A stretch of 64,000 nt of DNA from Pisaster brevispinus (GCA_023634235.1 JAMKCF010000015.1:11318087-11382086); one strand, 5' to 3'; positions 1 through 13,745 are shown, numbered from the stretch's first letter. Numbers and translations: made by a program. Notes: generated by a model not told the origin, from the letters alone.

Positions 1-25
1 TATCAACAAGCATAATGCTTACGAC

Positions 26-262
26 TTGGTGAAATGGTTATGAATAGGCAAAATGGTTATGAATCAGCAATGATTCTGAATAAGCAAATTGATTTTGAAT
101 GAGCGAAATTATTCCGAGTAAGCAAATTGATTGTGAAAAAGCGTTTTGATTCTAAATAAGCGAATTTATTCAGAATAAGCGAATTGATTCATAATAAGTG
201 ATTTGAGTTTGAATAAGCGAATTGATTCCGAATAAGCGATTTGATTTTGAATAAGCAAATTC
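26..262. repeat. ~22-bp A/T-rich tandem repeat
   Basis: About ten imperfect copies of a unit like aataagcgaattgattc follow each other, with cgaatt/cgattt variants. It is a simple minisatellite at the edge of the large array. No gene is visible in the first 370 bases; 320-362 holds a small imperfect palindrome around accggttaatcggctggtta. Confidence 0.8.
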
Positions 263-369
263 ATAGTCAATGTTTAGCAATTTTCGATTGAACTGTTTCA
301 TGCTTATCCGAACCGTAAAAATGTAAACGTTTAACCGGTTAATCGGCTGGTTAACCGTGTAACCGTCAC

Positions 370-851
370 AGGATTGGTATACATGCTAGCTTGTGAGACC
401 TGTTCCTCGATAACAAAATTTAGAGTAAAAAAAAACGTTAACACAACTGCGCTTGTGATAAAAAACATTGCCTCTGCAGTGCAACATCTCAAGAACTACA
501 CAACCCATGTACATGTTCTTTTCAGTTATAGACCCTTCAAGCATTGAAGACTGAACTTAGGATACCGTGACCCCATGTTAACCTTTACTTCCGAGTCAAC
601 CGAAAGTGGGACCATATCTCAAGAACTACACAACCCATGTTCAATTTCTTTTCAGTTATAAACCTTTTGAGCATTGAAGATAAGCCTTGGGTTACCGTGA
701 CCCCATGTTGACCTTTACTTCTGAGTCAACCGGAAGTGGGACCATATCGTTCAATCTTGAACTTAGGCTCATTTTAAATGTCTGGATCGTTTAATCAAAG
801 CAAAACAAAACGGAACAGCTTTGTGTTTGTTCACAAACACCTAATGTCTAG
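370..851 (+). mobile_element. Array unit 1, 5'-truncated
   Basis: Only the last part of a unit is present: two diverged ~130-bp sub-repeats (ccggaagtgggaccatatc) and the terminal hairpin, ending in CTAG at 848-851. The sequence before it is unrelated, so this is the left edge of the array. Confidence 0.65.
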
Positions 852-2440
852 TTATTCTTTGTTTCTGTCAAAATTGCCATAGCTTTTGTACACGATTTTG
901 TACGAACCTAAGCTCTAAAATAATAGATATGGGAGATTCAGATCTTACATCAAATTGAAGCTTAGAACATGAAATTATGCTAAGAGTAAAATTGTTCAAG
1001 TTCTTCATTAATTAGCCGAGTTATAATGACATGAATATTTAATTAGGCAATCTTGTTCCCACCATATCTCAAGAAGTATATGTCTGATCCTCAAACTGTT
1101 TTCAAATATAGACTCGTCTTATTATGTAGCTCTGTAGCGTGGCAAAAAATTCATAAAACGTCATCAATGACGTCATTTATTGGCGCGTTTTTGCTCTGTG
1201 TACAAAACACTTGGCGCTGAAAGGGCAAATGTTTTGACAGTCAAAAACACGATATTTTCAATTAAAATTACGAATTAGTTTCCTAAATTACATAAACTGT
1301 TTTGAAAAGTTAATTGCTTTTAATAAGAGATGTTCCTGGTCATTAAAACTAATCAAAGTAGAACAATTTCCACGATAATTAACGATTCAGTGACAAATCG
1401 GACACCAATGGCTTGGAGACAAGGTTCCGTTCATCGACTAAAAATGTAGTCAGGATGCCCTGCGACACAGAGAAAAATGCACGCGAAATGCCGTAACGAA
1501 ATAGCCGACTTCTGGGTACCAGTCGCTGCACACTATTTATACAAAAATATCGATCTATAGCGTATTGAAACGGTGGCTTGTGCATGTGTACATGTACGTC
1601 GTGATTCTGTTGCCCAGGGCGCTCGACGATTTTGTCCCGGGCGCTACATTTGAATATTTAACTAGTTAATCTTTGCAGCACCATATCTCAAGAAGTACAC
1701 AGCCGATTTTCAAACTTTTATCAGTTATAGACTCCTTGGGCATTGGAGATTAGCTTTGGGAAAACGTGACCCAATGTTGACCTTTATTTAGGGGTCAACC
1801 GGAAGTGGGACCATATCTCAAGAACTACACAACCGATTTTCAAACATTTTTCAGTTATAGACTCCTTGGGCATTAGAGATTAGCTTTGGGAAACCGTGAC
1901 CCAATGTTGACCTTTACTTAGGGGTCAACCAGAAGTGGGACCATATCTCAAGAACTACACAACCGATTTTCAAACTTTTTTCAGTTATAGACTCCTTGGG
2001 CACCAAAGACCAGCCTTGGGTAACCATGACCCCATGTTGACCTTTACTTCCGGGTCAACCGGAAATGAGACCATATCTCAAGAACTACACAACCGATTTT
2101 CAAACTTTTTTTCAGTTATAGACTCCTTGGGCACCAAAGATCAGCCTTAGGTAACCATGACCCCATGTTGACCTTTACTAGGGGTCAACCGGAAGTGGGA
2201 CCATATCTCAAGAACTACAAAACCGATTTTCAATTTCTTTTCAGTTATAGATCCTTTGAGCATTAAAGATTGAACTTGGGTAACCCTGACCCCATGTTGA
2301 CCTTTAATTCCGGGTCAACCGGAAATGGAACCATATCGTTCAATCTTGAACTTAGGCTCACTTTAAATGTCTGGATCAATTAATCAAAGCCCAACAAAAC
2401 GGAACAGCTTTGTGTTTGTTCACAAACACTTAGTGTCTAG
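852..2440 (+). mobile_element. Array unit 2 (1589 bp)
   Basis: Starts with ttattctttgtttctgtcaa. It has a head of ~800 bp containing the near-palindromic cgtcatcaatgacgtcat, then five 130-bp sub-repeats with ccatatctcaag at about 1682, 1811, 1941, 2071 and 2201. It ends in the hairpin and CTAG at 2437-2440. Confidence 0.7.
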
Positions 2441-2494
2441 TTAGCTGTTCCGACTTAGCAGTCGGAACAGGTTTTGTTTTTCTTGGGATTATTA

Positions 2495-2533
<39 letters not shown>

Positions 2534-4506
2534 TTTGTTTCTGTCAAAATTGCCATAGCTTTTGTACACGTTTTTGTACGAACCTAAGCTCTAAAATAAT
2601 AAATATGGGAGATTCAGATCATACATCAAATTGAAGCTTAGAACATGAAATTATGCTAAGAGTAAAATTGTTCAAGTTCTTCATTAATTAGCTGAGTTAT
2701 AATGACATGAATATTTAATTAGGCAATCTTGTTCCCACCATATCTCAAGAAGTATATGTCTGATCCTCAAACTGTTTTCAAATATAGACTCGTCTTATTA
2801 TGTAGCTCTGTAGCGTGGCAAAAAATTCATAATACGTCATCAATGACGTCATTTGTTGGCGCGTTTTTGTTCTGTGTACAAAACACTTGGCGCTGAAAGG
2901 GCAAATGTTTTGACAGTCAAAAACACGATATTTTCAATTAAAATTACGAAATAGTTTCCTAAATTACATAAACTGTTTTGAAAAGTTAATTGCTTTTAAT
3001 AAGAGATGTTCCTGGTCATTAAAACTAATCAAAGTAGAACAATTTCCACGATAATTAACGATTCAGTGACAATTCGGACACCAATGGCTTGGAGACAAGG
3101 TTCCGTTCATCGACTAAAAATGTAGTCAGGATGCCCTGCGACACAGAGAAAAATGCACGCGAAATGCCGTAACGAAATAGCCGACTTCTGGGTACCAGTC
3201 GCTGCACACTATAGATTATACAAAAATATCGATCTATAGCGTATTGAAACGGTGGCTTGTGCATGTGTACATGTACGTCGTGATTCCGTTGCCCAGGGCG
3301 CTCGACGATTTTGTCCCGGGCGCTACATTTGAATATTTAACTAGTTAATCTTTGCAGCACCATATCTCAAGAAGTACACAGCCGATTTTCAAACTTTTAT
3401 CAGTTATAGACTCCTTGGGCATTGGAGAATAGCTTTTGGGAAAACGTGACCCAATGTTGACCTTTATTTAGGGGTCAACCGGAAGTGGGACCATATCTCA
3501 AGAACTACACAACCGATTTTCAAACATTTTTCAGTTATAGACTCCTTGGGCATTGGAGATTAGCTTTGGGAAATCGTGACCCAATGTTGACCTTTACTTA
3601 GGGGTCAACCAGAAGTGGGACCATATCTCAAGAACTACACAACCGATTTTCAAACTTTTTTCAGTTATAGACTCCTTGGGCACCAAAGATCAGCCTTGGG
3701 TAACCATGACCCCATGTTGACCTTTACTTCCGGGTCAACCGGAAGTGAGACCATATCTCAAGAACTACACAACCGATTTTCAAACTTTTTTCAGTTATAG
3801 ACTCCTTGGCATTGGAGATTAGTTTTGGGAAATCGTGACCCAATGTTGACCTTTACTAGGGGTCAACCGGAAGTGGGACCATATCTCAAGAACTACACAA
3901 CCGATTTTCAATTTCTTTTCAGTTATAGATCCTTTGAGCATTAAAGATTGAACTTGGGTAACCCTTACCCCATGTTGACCTTTACTTCCGGGTCAACTGG
4001 AAGTGGGCCTATATCTCAATAATTACTTGTAGCCAATTTTCAATTTCTTTCAGTTATATACCCTTTAAGCATTGAATATTAAACTAGTGTTACCATGACC
4101 CCATGTTAACCTTTCCTTCCAGGTCAACCGGAAGTGGGATCATTACTCAAGAATTACACAACCCATTTTCAATTTTTTTTCAGTGATAGAGTCTTTGAGC
4201 ATTGAAGATTAGCCTTGTTCTATCGTGACCCAATGTTGATCTTACTTCTAGGTCAACCGGAAGTGGGACCATATCTCAAGAACTACAGAGCCGATTTTCT
4301 TTGTTTTCAGTTATAAACCCTTTGAGCAATGAAGATAAGCCTTGGGTTACCGTAACCCCATGTTGACCTTTAATTCCGGGTCAACCGGAAATGGAACCAT
4401 ATCGTTCAATCTTGAACTTAGGCTCACTTTAAATGTCTGGATCAATTAATCAAAGCACAACAAAACGGAACAGCTTTGTGTTTGTTCACAAACACTTAGT
4501 GTCTAG
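2441..4506 (+). mobile_element. Array unit 3 (2066 bp), with intact 5' hairpin
   Basis: Begins with a strong hairpin at 2445-2470 and (TTA)n, followed by the shared head. About eight sub-repeats follow from ~3360. The later ones are a more diverged subtype (cattactcaagaattacac). Ends in hairpin plus CTAG at 4503-4506. Confidence 0.7.
2445..2470. repeat. Perfect 11-bp-arm hairpin at unit 3 start
   Basis: Arm CTGTTCCGACT, 4-nt loop tagc, then its exact complement. The outer AGCTGTTCCG also pairs with CGGAACAGCT located just before the 3' hairpin of every unit, so it could act as a 5' subterminal signal. Confidence 0.85.
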
Positions 4507-6443
4507 TTATTCTTTGTTTCTGTCAAAATTGCCATAGCTTTTGTACACGATTTTGTACGAACCTAAGCTTTAAAATAATAAATATGGGAGATTCAGATCT
4601 TACATCAAATTGAAGCTTAGAACATGAAATTATGCTAAGAGTAAAATTGTTCAAGTTCTTCATTAATTAGCTGAGTTATGATGACATGAATATTTAATTA
4701 GGCAATCTTGTTCCAACCATATCTCAAGAAGTATATGTCTGATCCTCAAACTGTTTTCAAATATAGACTCGTCTTATTATGTAGCTCTGCAGCGTGGCAA
4801 ACAATTCATAAAACGTCATCAATGACGTCATTTGTTGGCGCGTTTTTGTTCTATGTACAAAACACTTGGCGCTGAAAGGGCAAATGTTTTGACAGTCAAA
4901 AACACGATATTTTCAATTAAAATTACGAATTAGTTTCCTAAATTACATAAACTGTTTTGAAAAGTTAATTGCTTTTAATAAGAAATGTTCCTGGTCATTA
5001 AAACTAATCAAAGTAGAACAATGTCCACGATAATTAACGATTCAGTGACAAATCGGACACCAATGGCTTGGAGACAAGGTTCCGTTCATCGACTAAAAAT
5101 GTAGTCAGGATGCCCTGCGACACAGAGAAAAATGCACGCGAAATGCCGTAACGAAATAGCCGACTTCTGGGTACCAGTCGCTGCACACTATGGTGGCTTG
5201 TGCATGTGTACATGTACGTCGTGATTCTGTTGCCCAGGGCGCTCGACGATTTTGTCCCGGGCGCTACATTTGAATATTTAACTAGTTAATCTTTGCAGCA
5301 CCATATCTCAAGAAGTACACAGCCGATTTTCAAACTTTTATCAGTTATAGACTCCTTGGGCATTGGAGATTAGCTTTGGGAAAACGTGACCCAATGTTGA
5401 CCTTTATTTAGGGGTCAACCGGAAGTGGGACCATATCTCAAGAACTACACAACCGATTTTCAAACATTTTTTAGTTATAGACTCCTTGGGCATTGGAGAT
5501 TAGCTTTGGGAAACCGTGACCCAATGTTGACCTTTACTTAGGGGTCAACCAGAAGTGGGCCATATCTCAAGAACTACACAACCGATTTTCAAACTTTTTT
5601 CAGTTATAGACTCCTTGGGCACCAAAGATAAGCCTTGGGTAACCATGACCCCATGTTGACCTTTACTTCCGGGTCAACCGGAAGTGAGACCATATCTCAA
5701 GAACTACACAACCGATTTAAAAACGTTTTTCAGTTATAGACTCCTTGGCATTGGAGATTAGTTTTGGGAAATCGTGACCCAATGTTGACCTTTACTAGGG
5801 GTCAACCGGAAGTGGGACCATATCTCAAGAACTACACAACCGATTTTCAATTTCTTTTCAGTTATAGATCATTTGAGCATTAAAGATTGAACTTGGGTAA
5901 CCCTGACCCCATGTTGACCTTTACTTCCGGGTCAACCGGAAGTGGGCCTATATCTCAATAATTACTTAGCCAATTTTCAATTTGTTTCAGTTATATACCC
6001 TTTAAGCATTGAATATTAAACTAGGGTTACCATGACCCCATGTTAACCTTTCCTTCCGGGTCAACCGGAAGTGGGATCATTACTCAAGAATAACACAACC
6101 CATTTTCAAATTTTTTTCAGTGATAGAGTCTTTGAGCATTGAAGATTAGCCTTGTTCTACCGTGACCCAATGTTGATCTTACTTCTAGGTCAACCGGAAG
6201 TGGGACCATATCTCAAGAACTACAGAGCCGATTTTCTTTGTTTTCAGTTATAAACCCTTTGAGCATTGAAGATAAGCCTTGGGTTACCGTAACCCCATGT
6301 TGACCTTTAATTCCGGGTCAACCGGAAATGGAACCATATCATTCAATCTTGAACTTAGGCTCACTTTAAATGTCTGGATCAATTAATCAAAGCACAACAA
6401 AACGGAACAGCTTTGTGTTTGTTCACAAACACTTAGTGTCTAG
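4507..6443 (+). mobile_element. Array unit 4 (1937 bp)
   Basis: Same organisation as unit 3 with eight sub-repeats from ~5302. A short internal deletion removes part of the head at ~5190, which joins ctgcacactat directly to ggtggcttg. Ends in CTAG at 6440-6443. Confidence 0.7.
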
Positions 6444-6509
6444 TTATTATTATTATTAGCTGTTCCGACTTAGCAGTCGGAACAGGTTTTGTTTTTGTTG
6501 GGATTATTA

Positions 6510-6557
<48 letters not shown>

Positions 6558-8507
6558 TTTGTTTCTGTCAAAATCGCCATAGCATTTGAACACGATTTTG
6601 TACGAACCTTAACTCTTAAATAATAAAAATGGGAGACTTAATTCTTATATCAAACTGAAGCTTAGTACATGAACTTGTCATAAAAATAAAGTTGTTAAAA
6701 TTCTTAATTAATTAGCTGAGTAACAATGACATGAATATTTAATTAGGCAATCTTGTTCCCACCATATCTCAAGAAGTATATGTCTGATCCTCAAACTGTT
6801 TTCAAATATAGACTTGTCTTATTATGTAGCTACGCAGCGTGGCAAAAAATTCATAAAACGTCATCAATGACGTCATTTGTTGGCGCGTTTTTGTTCTGTG
6901 TACAAAACACTTGGCGCTGAAAGGGCAAATGTTTTGACAGTCAAAAACACGATATTTTCAATTAAAATTACGAATTAGTTTCCAAAATTACATAAACTGT
7001 TTTGAAAAGTTAATTGCCTTTAATAAGAGATGTTCCTGGTCATTAAAACTAATCAAAGAAGAAACATTTCCACGATAATTAACGATTCAGTGACAAATCG
7101 GACACCAATGGCTAGCCATTATTGAGTCGTGGAGACCACTAAAAATGTAGTCAGGATGCCCTACGACACAGAGAAAAATGCACGCGAAATGCCGTAACGA
7201 AATAGCCGACTTCTGGGTACCAGTCGCTGCACACTATTTATACAAAAATATCGATCTATAGCGTATTGAAACGGTGGCTTGTGCATGTGTACAGTTATAG
7301 AACTCCTTGGGCATGGAGATTAGCTTTGGAAAACCGTGACCCAATGTTGACCTTTACTTAGGGGTCAACCGGAAGTGGGACCATATCTCAAAAACTACAC
7401 AACCGATTTTCAAACTTTTTACAGTTATAAGACTCCTTGGGCACTGAAGATCAGCCTTGGGTAACCGTGACCCCACGTTGACCTTAACTTCCGGGTCAAC
7501 CGGAAGTGAGACCATATCTCAAGAACTACACAACCGATTTTCAAACTGTTTTTAGTTATAGACTCCTTGGGCATTGGAGATTAGTTTTGGGAAATCGTGA
7601 CCCAATGTTGACCTTTACTAGGGGTAAACCGGAAGTGGGACCATATCTCAAGAACTACACAACCGATTTTCAAACTTTCTTCAGTTATAGACTCCTTGGG
7701 CACTAAAGATCAGCCTTGGGTAACCGTGACCCCACGTTGACCTTAACTTCCGGGTCAACCGGAAGTGAGACCATATCTCAAGAACTACACAACCGATTTT
7801 CAAACATTTTTCAGTTATAGACTCCTTGAGCATTGGAGATTAGTTTTGGGAAACCGTGACCCCATGTTGACATTTACTTAGGGGTCAACCGGAAGTGGGA
7901 CCATATCTCAAGAACTACACAACCGATTTTCAAACTTTTTTCAGTTATAGACTCTTTGGACACTAAAGATCAGCCTTAGGTAACCATGACCCCATGTTGA
8001 CCTTTACTTCCAGGTCAACCGGAAGTGAGACCATATCTCAAGAACTACACAACCGATTTTCAAACATTTTTCAGTTATAGACTCCTTGAGCATTGGAGAT
8101 TAGTTTTGGGAAACCGTGACCCCATGTTGACATTTACTTAGGGGTCAACCGGAAGTGGGACCATATCTCAAGCTTTTTTCAGTTATAGACTCTTTGGACA
8201 CTAAAGATCAGCCTTAGGTAACCATGACCCCATGTTGATCTTTACTTCCAGGTCAACCGGAAGTGAGACCATATCTCAAGAACTAAACAACCGATTTTCA
8301 AACTGTTTTCAGTTATAGGCTCCTTGGGCATTGGAGATTAGTTTTGGGAAATCGTGACCAATGTTGACCTTTACTTCCGGCTCAACCGGAAGTGGAACCA
8401 TATCGTTCAATCTTGAACTTAGGCTTACTTTCAATGTCTGGATCATTGAATCAAAGCACAACAAATCGGAACAGCTTTGTGTTTGTTCACAAACACTTAG
8501 TGTCTAG
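6444..8507 (+). mobile_element. Array unit 5 (2064 bp), with 5' hairpin
   Basis: Carries the second copy of the 5' hairpin (6460-6485) and a long (TTA)n at 6505-6555. The head is truncated near 7290, where it jumps straight into a sub-repeat. About eight sub-repeats follow. Two adjacent ones near 7900-8200 are almost identical to the preceding pair, suggesting a recent two-monomer duplication. Ends in CTAG at 8504-8507. Confidence 0.7.
6460..6485. repeat. Second copy of the 5' hairpin
   Basis: Identical to the hairpin at 2445-2470: same arms and loop, again followed by gttttgttttt and (TTA)n. Confidence 0.85.
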
Positions 8508-10700
8508 TTATTATTATTATTCTTTGTTTCTGTCAAAATCGCCATAGCATTTGAACACGATTTTGTACGAACCTAAACTCTAAAATAATAAAAATGGGAG
8601 ACTTAATTCTTATATCAAACTGAAGCTCTTAGTACATGAAATTATGCTAAGAGTAATATTGTTCAAATTCTTCATTAATTAGCTGAGTTATAATGACATG
8701 AATATTTAATTAGGCAATCTTGTTCCCACCATATCTCAAGAAGTATATGGCTGATCCTCAAACTGTTTTCAAATCTAGACTCGTCTTATTATGTAGCTAC
8801 GCAGCGTGGCAAAAAATTCATAAAACGTCATCAATGACGTCATTTGTGGCGCGATTTTGTTCTGTGTACAAAACACCACTGGCGCTGAAAGTGCAAATGT
8901 TTTGACAGTCAAAAACACGATATTTTCAATTAAAATTACGAATTAGTTTCCTAAATTACATAAACTGTTTTGAAAAGTTAATTGCTTTTAATAAGAGATG
9001 TTCCTGGTTATTAAAACTAATCAAAGTAGAAACATTTCCACGATAATTAACGATTCAGTGACAAATCGGACACCAATGGCTAGCCATATTATTGAGTCTT
9101 GGAGACAATGTTCCGTTCATCGACTAAAAATGTAGTCAGGATGCCCTGCGACACAGAGAAAAATGCACGCGAAATGCCGTAACGAAATAGCCGACTTCTG
9201 GGTACCAGTCGCTGCACACTATTTATACAAAAAGATCGATCTATAGCGTATTGAAACGGTGGCTTGTGCATGTGTACATGTACGTCGTGATTCTGTTGCC
9301 CGGTGCGCTTGACGATTTTGTCCCGGGCGCGGCGCTACATTTTTTGAACTTAAGCTTAACTCTAAATGTAAATTTTTATAAAAATTCTTAATTGATTCAT
9401 TTGAATATTTAACTAGTTAATCTTTGCAGCACCATATCTCAAGAAGTACACAGCCGATTTTCAATTTTTTTCAGTTATAGACTCCTTGGGCATTGGAGAT
9501 TAGCTTTAGGAAATCGTGACCCAATATTGACCTTTACTAGGGGTCAACCGGAAGTGGGACCATATCTCAAGAACTACACAACCGATTTAAAAACTTTTTT
9601 CAGTTATAGACTCCTTGGGCATTGGAGAATAGCTTTGGGAAATCGTGACCCAATGTTGACCTTTTGTTAGGGGTCAACCGGAAGTGGGACCATATCTCAA
9701 GAACTACACAACCGATTTTCAAACATTTTTCAGTTATAGACTCCTTGGGCATTGGAGATTAGCTTTGGGAAATCGTGACCCAATGTTGACCTTTACTTAG
9801 GGGTCAACCGGAAGTGGGACCATATCTAAAGAACTACACAACCGATTTTCAAACTTTTTTCAGTTAGACTCCTTGAGCACTAAAGATCAGCCTTGGGTAA
9901 CCATGACCCCATGTTGACCTTTACTTCCAGGTCAACCGGAAGTGAGACGATAACTCAAGAATTACACAACCGATTTTCAAACTTTTTTCAGTTATAGACT
10001 CCTTGGGCATTGGAGATTAGTTTTGGGAAATCGTGACTCAATGTTGACCTTTACTAGGGGTCAACCGGAAGTGGGACCATATCTAAAGAACTACACAACC
10101 GATTTTCAACTTATTTTTAGTTATAGATCCTTTGAGCATTAAATATTGAACTTGGGTTACCCTGACCCATGTTGACCTTTTCTTCCGGGTCAACCGGAAG
10201 TGGGCCTATATCTCAATAATTACTTAGCCAATTTTCAATTTGTTTCAGTTATATACCCTTTAAGCATTGAATATTTAACTAGGGTTACCATGACCCCATG
10301 TTAACCTTTACCTCCGGGTCAACCGGAAGTGGGATCATTACTCAACTCATTACACAACCATTTTCTATTTTTTTTCAGTGATAGAGTCTTTGAGCATTGA
10401 AAATTAGCCTTGTTCTACCGTGACCCAATGTTGACCTTACTTCTAGGTCAACCGGAAGTGGGACCATATCTCAAGAACTACACAGCCGATTTTCTTTTTT
10501 TTCAGTTATATCGCTTTGAGCATTGAAGATTAGCCTTAGGTTACCGTAACCCCATGTTGACCTTTAATTCCGGGTCAACCAGAAGTGGAACCATATCGTT
10601 CAATCTTGAATTTAGGCTCAGTTTAAATGTCTGGATCAGTTAATCAAAGTACAACAAAACGGAACAGCTTTGTGTTTGTTCACAAACACTTAATGTCTAG
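8508..10700 (+). mobile_element. Array unit 6 (2193 bp)
   Basis: The longest unit, with about nine sub-repeats from ~9431. It has an extra ~70 bp near 9340-9400 that the other units lack. Ends in hairpin and CTAG at 10697-10700. Confidence 0.7.
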
Positions 10701-12678
10701 TTATTATTATTCTTTGTTTCTGTCAAAATTGCCATAGCTTTTGTACACGATTTTGTACGAACCTAATCTCTAAAATAATAAAAATGGGAGACTTAATTCT
10801 TGTATCAAACTGAAGCTTAGTACATGAAATTATGCTAAGAGTAATATTGTTCAAATTGTTCATTAATTAGCTGAGTTATAATGACATGAATATTTAATTA
10901 GGCAATCTTGTTCCCACCATAACTCAAGAAGTATATGTCTGATCCTCAAACTGTTTTCAAATATAGACTCGTCTTATTATGTAGCTACGCAGCGTGGCAA
11001 AAAATTCATAAAACGTCATCAATTACGTCATTTGTTGGCGCGATTTTGTTCTGTGTACAAAACATTAGGCGCTGAAAGTGCAAATGTTTTGACAGTCAAA
11101 AACACGATATTTTCAATTAAAATTACGAATTAGTTTCCTAAATTACATAAACTGTTTTGAAAAGTTAATTGCTTTTAATAAGAGATGTTCCTGGTTATTA
11201 AAACTAATCAAAGTAGAACAATTTCCACGATAATTAACGATTCAGTGACAAATCGGACACCAATGGCTTGGAGACAAGGTTCCGTTCATCCACTAAAAAT
11301 GTAGTCAGGATGCCCTGCGACACAGAGAAAAATGCACGCGAAATGCCGTAACGAAATAGCCGACTTCTGGGTACCAGTCGCTGCACACTATTTATACAAA
11401 AATATCGATCTATAGCGTATTGAAACGGTGGCTTGTGCATGTGTACATGTACGTCGTGATTCTGTTGCCAAGGGCGCTCGACGATTTTGTCCCGGGCGCT
11501 ACATTTGAATATTGAACTAGTTAATCTTTGCAGCACCATATCTCAAGAAGTACACAGCCGATTTTCAAACTTTTATCAGTTATAGACTCCTTGGGCATTG
11601 GAGATTAGCTTTGGGAAAACGTGACCCAATGTTGACCTTTATTTAGGGGTCAACCGGAAGTGGGACCATATCTCAAGAACTACACAACCGATTTTCAAAC
11701 ATTTTTCAGTTATAGACTCCTTGGGCATTGGAGATTAGCTTTGGGAAATCGTGACCCAATGTTGACCTTTACTTAGGGGTCAACCGGAAGTGGGACCATA
11801 TCTCAAGAACTACACAACCGATTTTCAAACTTTTTTCAGTTATAGACTCCTTGGGCACCAAAGATCAGCCTTGGGTAACCATGACCCAATGTTGACCTTT
11901 ACTTCCGGGTCAACCGGAAGTGAGACCATATCTCAAGAACTACACAACCGATTTTCAAACTTTTTTCAGTTATAGACTCCTTGGCATTGGAGATTAGTTT
12001 GGGAAATCGTGACCCAATGTTGACCTTTACTAGGGGTCAACCGGAAGTGGGACCATATCTCAAGAACTACACAACCGATTTTCAATTTCTTTTCAGTTAT
12101 AGATCCTTTGAGCATTAAAGATTGAACTTTGGTAACCCTGACCCCATGTTGACCTTTACTTCCGGGTCAACTGGAAGTGGGCCTATATCTCAATAATTAC
12201 TTAGCCAATTTTCAATTTCTTTCAGTTATATACCCTTTAAGCATTGAGTATTAAACTAGGGTTACCATGACCCCATGTTAACCTTTCCTTCCGGGTCAAC
12301 CGGAAGTGGGATCATTACTCAAGAATTACACAACCCATTTTCAAATTTTTTTCAGTGATAGAGTCTTTGAGCATTGAAGATTAGCCTTGTTGTACCGTGA
12401 CCCAATGTTGATCTTACTTCTAGGTCAACCGGAAGTGGGACCATATCTCAAGAACTACAGAGCCGATTTTCTTTGTTTTCAGTTATAAACCCTTTGAGCA
12501 ATGAAGATAAGCCTTGGGTTACCGTAACCCCATGTTGACCTTTAATTCCGGGTCAACCGGAAATGGAACCATATCGTTCAATCTTGAACTTAGGCTCACT
12601 TTAAATGTCTGGATCAATTAATCAAAGCACAACAACACGGAACAGCTTTGTGTTTGTTCACAAACACTTAGTGTCTAG
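10701..12678 (+). mobile_element. Array unit 7 (1978 bp), right edge of array
   Basis: Shared head, eight sub-repeats from ~11536, and the terminal hairpin with CTAG at 12675-12678. After it comes a short (TTA)n/T-run, then unrelated DNA, so the array ends exactly at an element terminus. Confidence 0.7.
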
Positions 12679-13241
12679 TTATTATTATTTTTTTTTTTTT
12701 GCTTTACCCCCGGTTGAGTAGAGAAAAACATGTCGTCATGCTTTTCCAACTTATGTTAATAACATAAAGGTTAAGCTGAAAATGTTTATTCTAACTAAAA
12801 ATAATTTATTAACTTGTGGCCCTTAATTCACAATTTTAATTCACAATTTGGATGACTTTGGGTCACATCAGGGTTCAAATGGCTCACAAATAAACACGGA
12901 TAGTAAATCTCTAGTACCGGTAATAAATACAAGCTGAATAAGCTGAAATTTTTTCATAAAGTTTTGCAATTCATACCAACTAAGGTTCAGGTAAAAGAAT
13001 AACAATCACACGAAATAATTTTTAAAAAGATTAAAAATCCGAAAGGACCCCCATTTGTCCTGCAAGGGGACCCTCTGTGGACACTGAGTTACAATTGTTT
13101 TGTGCGAATTCGTAGATTTTTGAATTGGGCAACACTTGAAGTTTAGAAATTATAGATTGTTTTTCCTATGTTTTGTAACAATCAACATAAACCAAGTGAT
13201 GGACTCTTTCATATTTAGGCTGGTAAGGGTAACAAACTTAC

Positions 13242-13274
13242 ATTTTTTGATGTAGCGCTTGTGCTGGGAGTGTC
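13242..13274 (-). CDS. 33-nt micro-exon (copy 1)
   Basis: Minus-strand exon flanked by acceptor TTAAACAG and donor GTAAGT. It reads in phase 0 as DTPSTSATSKN. The same 11-residue Pro/Ser/Thr-rich pattern recurs in the other copies. Length divisible by three makes it frame-neutral. Confidence 0.6.
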
Positions 13275-13498
13275 CTGTTTAAGAGAAAAAAGTGAGATTT
13301 ATTACAGTTAAAGATTGTTTTATAATTACTTCATACCCTCTATTTATAGATATATAAATTGAAAAACCAGATTTAGGATATAAATGTATTTGCCAACATT
13401 TAGTGTAGTAATCATCAACCAAAAACAAGGTAACAGACTCTATAACGGATTTGGACTGGTTAGGGTTTAGTGTAAACTGACTAAAAATAACAACTTAC

Positions 13499-13531
13499 AT
13501 ATTTTGGTGCAGTGCTTGTGCCAGGAGGGTC
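13499..13531 (-). CDS. 33-nt micro-exon (copy 2)
   Basis: Acceptor TTAAATAG and donor GTAAGT frame a 33-nt exon reading DPPGTSTAPKY in phase 0. It lies 257 bp from copy 1, with homologous flanking intron sequence (aaaccaggtgatggactct motif). Confidence 0.6.
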
Positions 13532-13745
13532 CTATTTAACAGATTTATGTGAGCTTGTTTTTAGCTTGAAGATTGCTTTTAAATTACTACGTACTGTCCC
13601 TGAGAAACCAAGTTTAGGATTTATAGGTTTATTCGCCAATATGTAGTAACCATCCACCCAAACCAGGTGATGGACTCTGTTTAGGGATTTTAGGCTGGTT
13701 AGGGAATAATTTAAAATGACTCAACAAAGAACAACTTCAATTTAC

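Larger units (their letters stand above)
370..12678 (+). mobile_element. Tandem array of Helitron-like non-autonomous elements
   Basis: Six complete head-to-tail units of 1589 to 2193 bp plus the tail of a seventh. Each ends on the plus strand in the same sequence: ggaacagct, a hairpin (GTGTTTG, 4-nt loop, CAAACAC), a 7-nt spacer and CTAG followed by T. A stem-loop about ten bases before a CTRR end is the classic 3' signature of Helitrons. Between most units lies (TTA)n, and two units carry a 5' hairpin whose agctgttccg is the complement of the subterminal cggaacagct, like the subterminal inverted repeats of Helentrons/HINEs. The second half of every unit consists of ~130-bp sub-repeats around ttccgggtcaaccggaagt. 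No Rep-helicase coding is present, so the units are non-autonomous. The element class is an inference from the ends; the array itself is certain. Confidence 0.7.

Noticed and set aside
1379..11539. Recurring minus-strand frame MHKPPFQYAIDRYFC... in each unit of the left array
   Set aside because: It follows the repeat unit, varies by frame-breaking indels between copies, has no known domain and lies in a non-autonomous repeat. Passive open frame.
1935..11975. Plus-strand frames beginning MGPYLKNYTTDFQTFF
   Set aside because: They are translations of the 130-bp sub-repeats and end at random positions. No splice or start context, and not conserved as protein.
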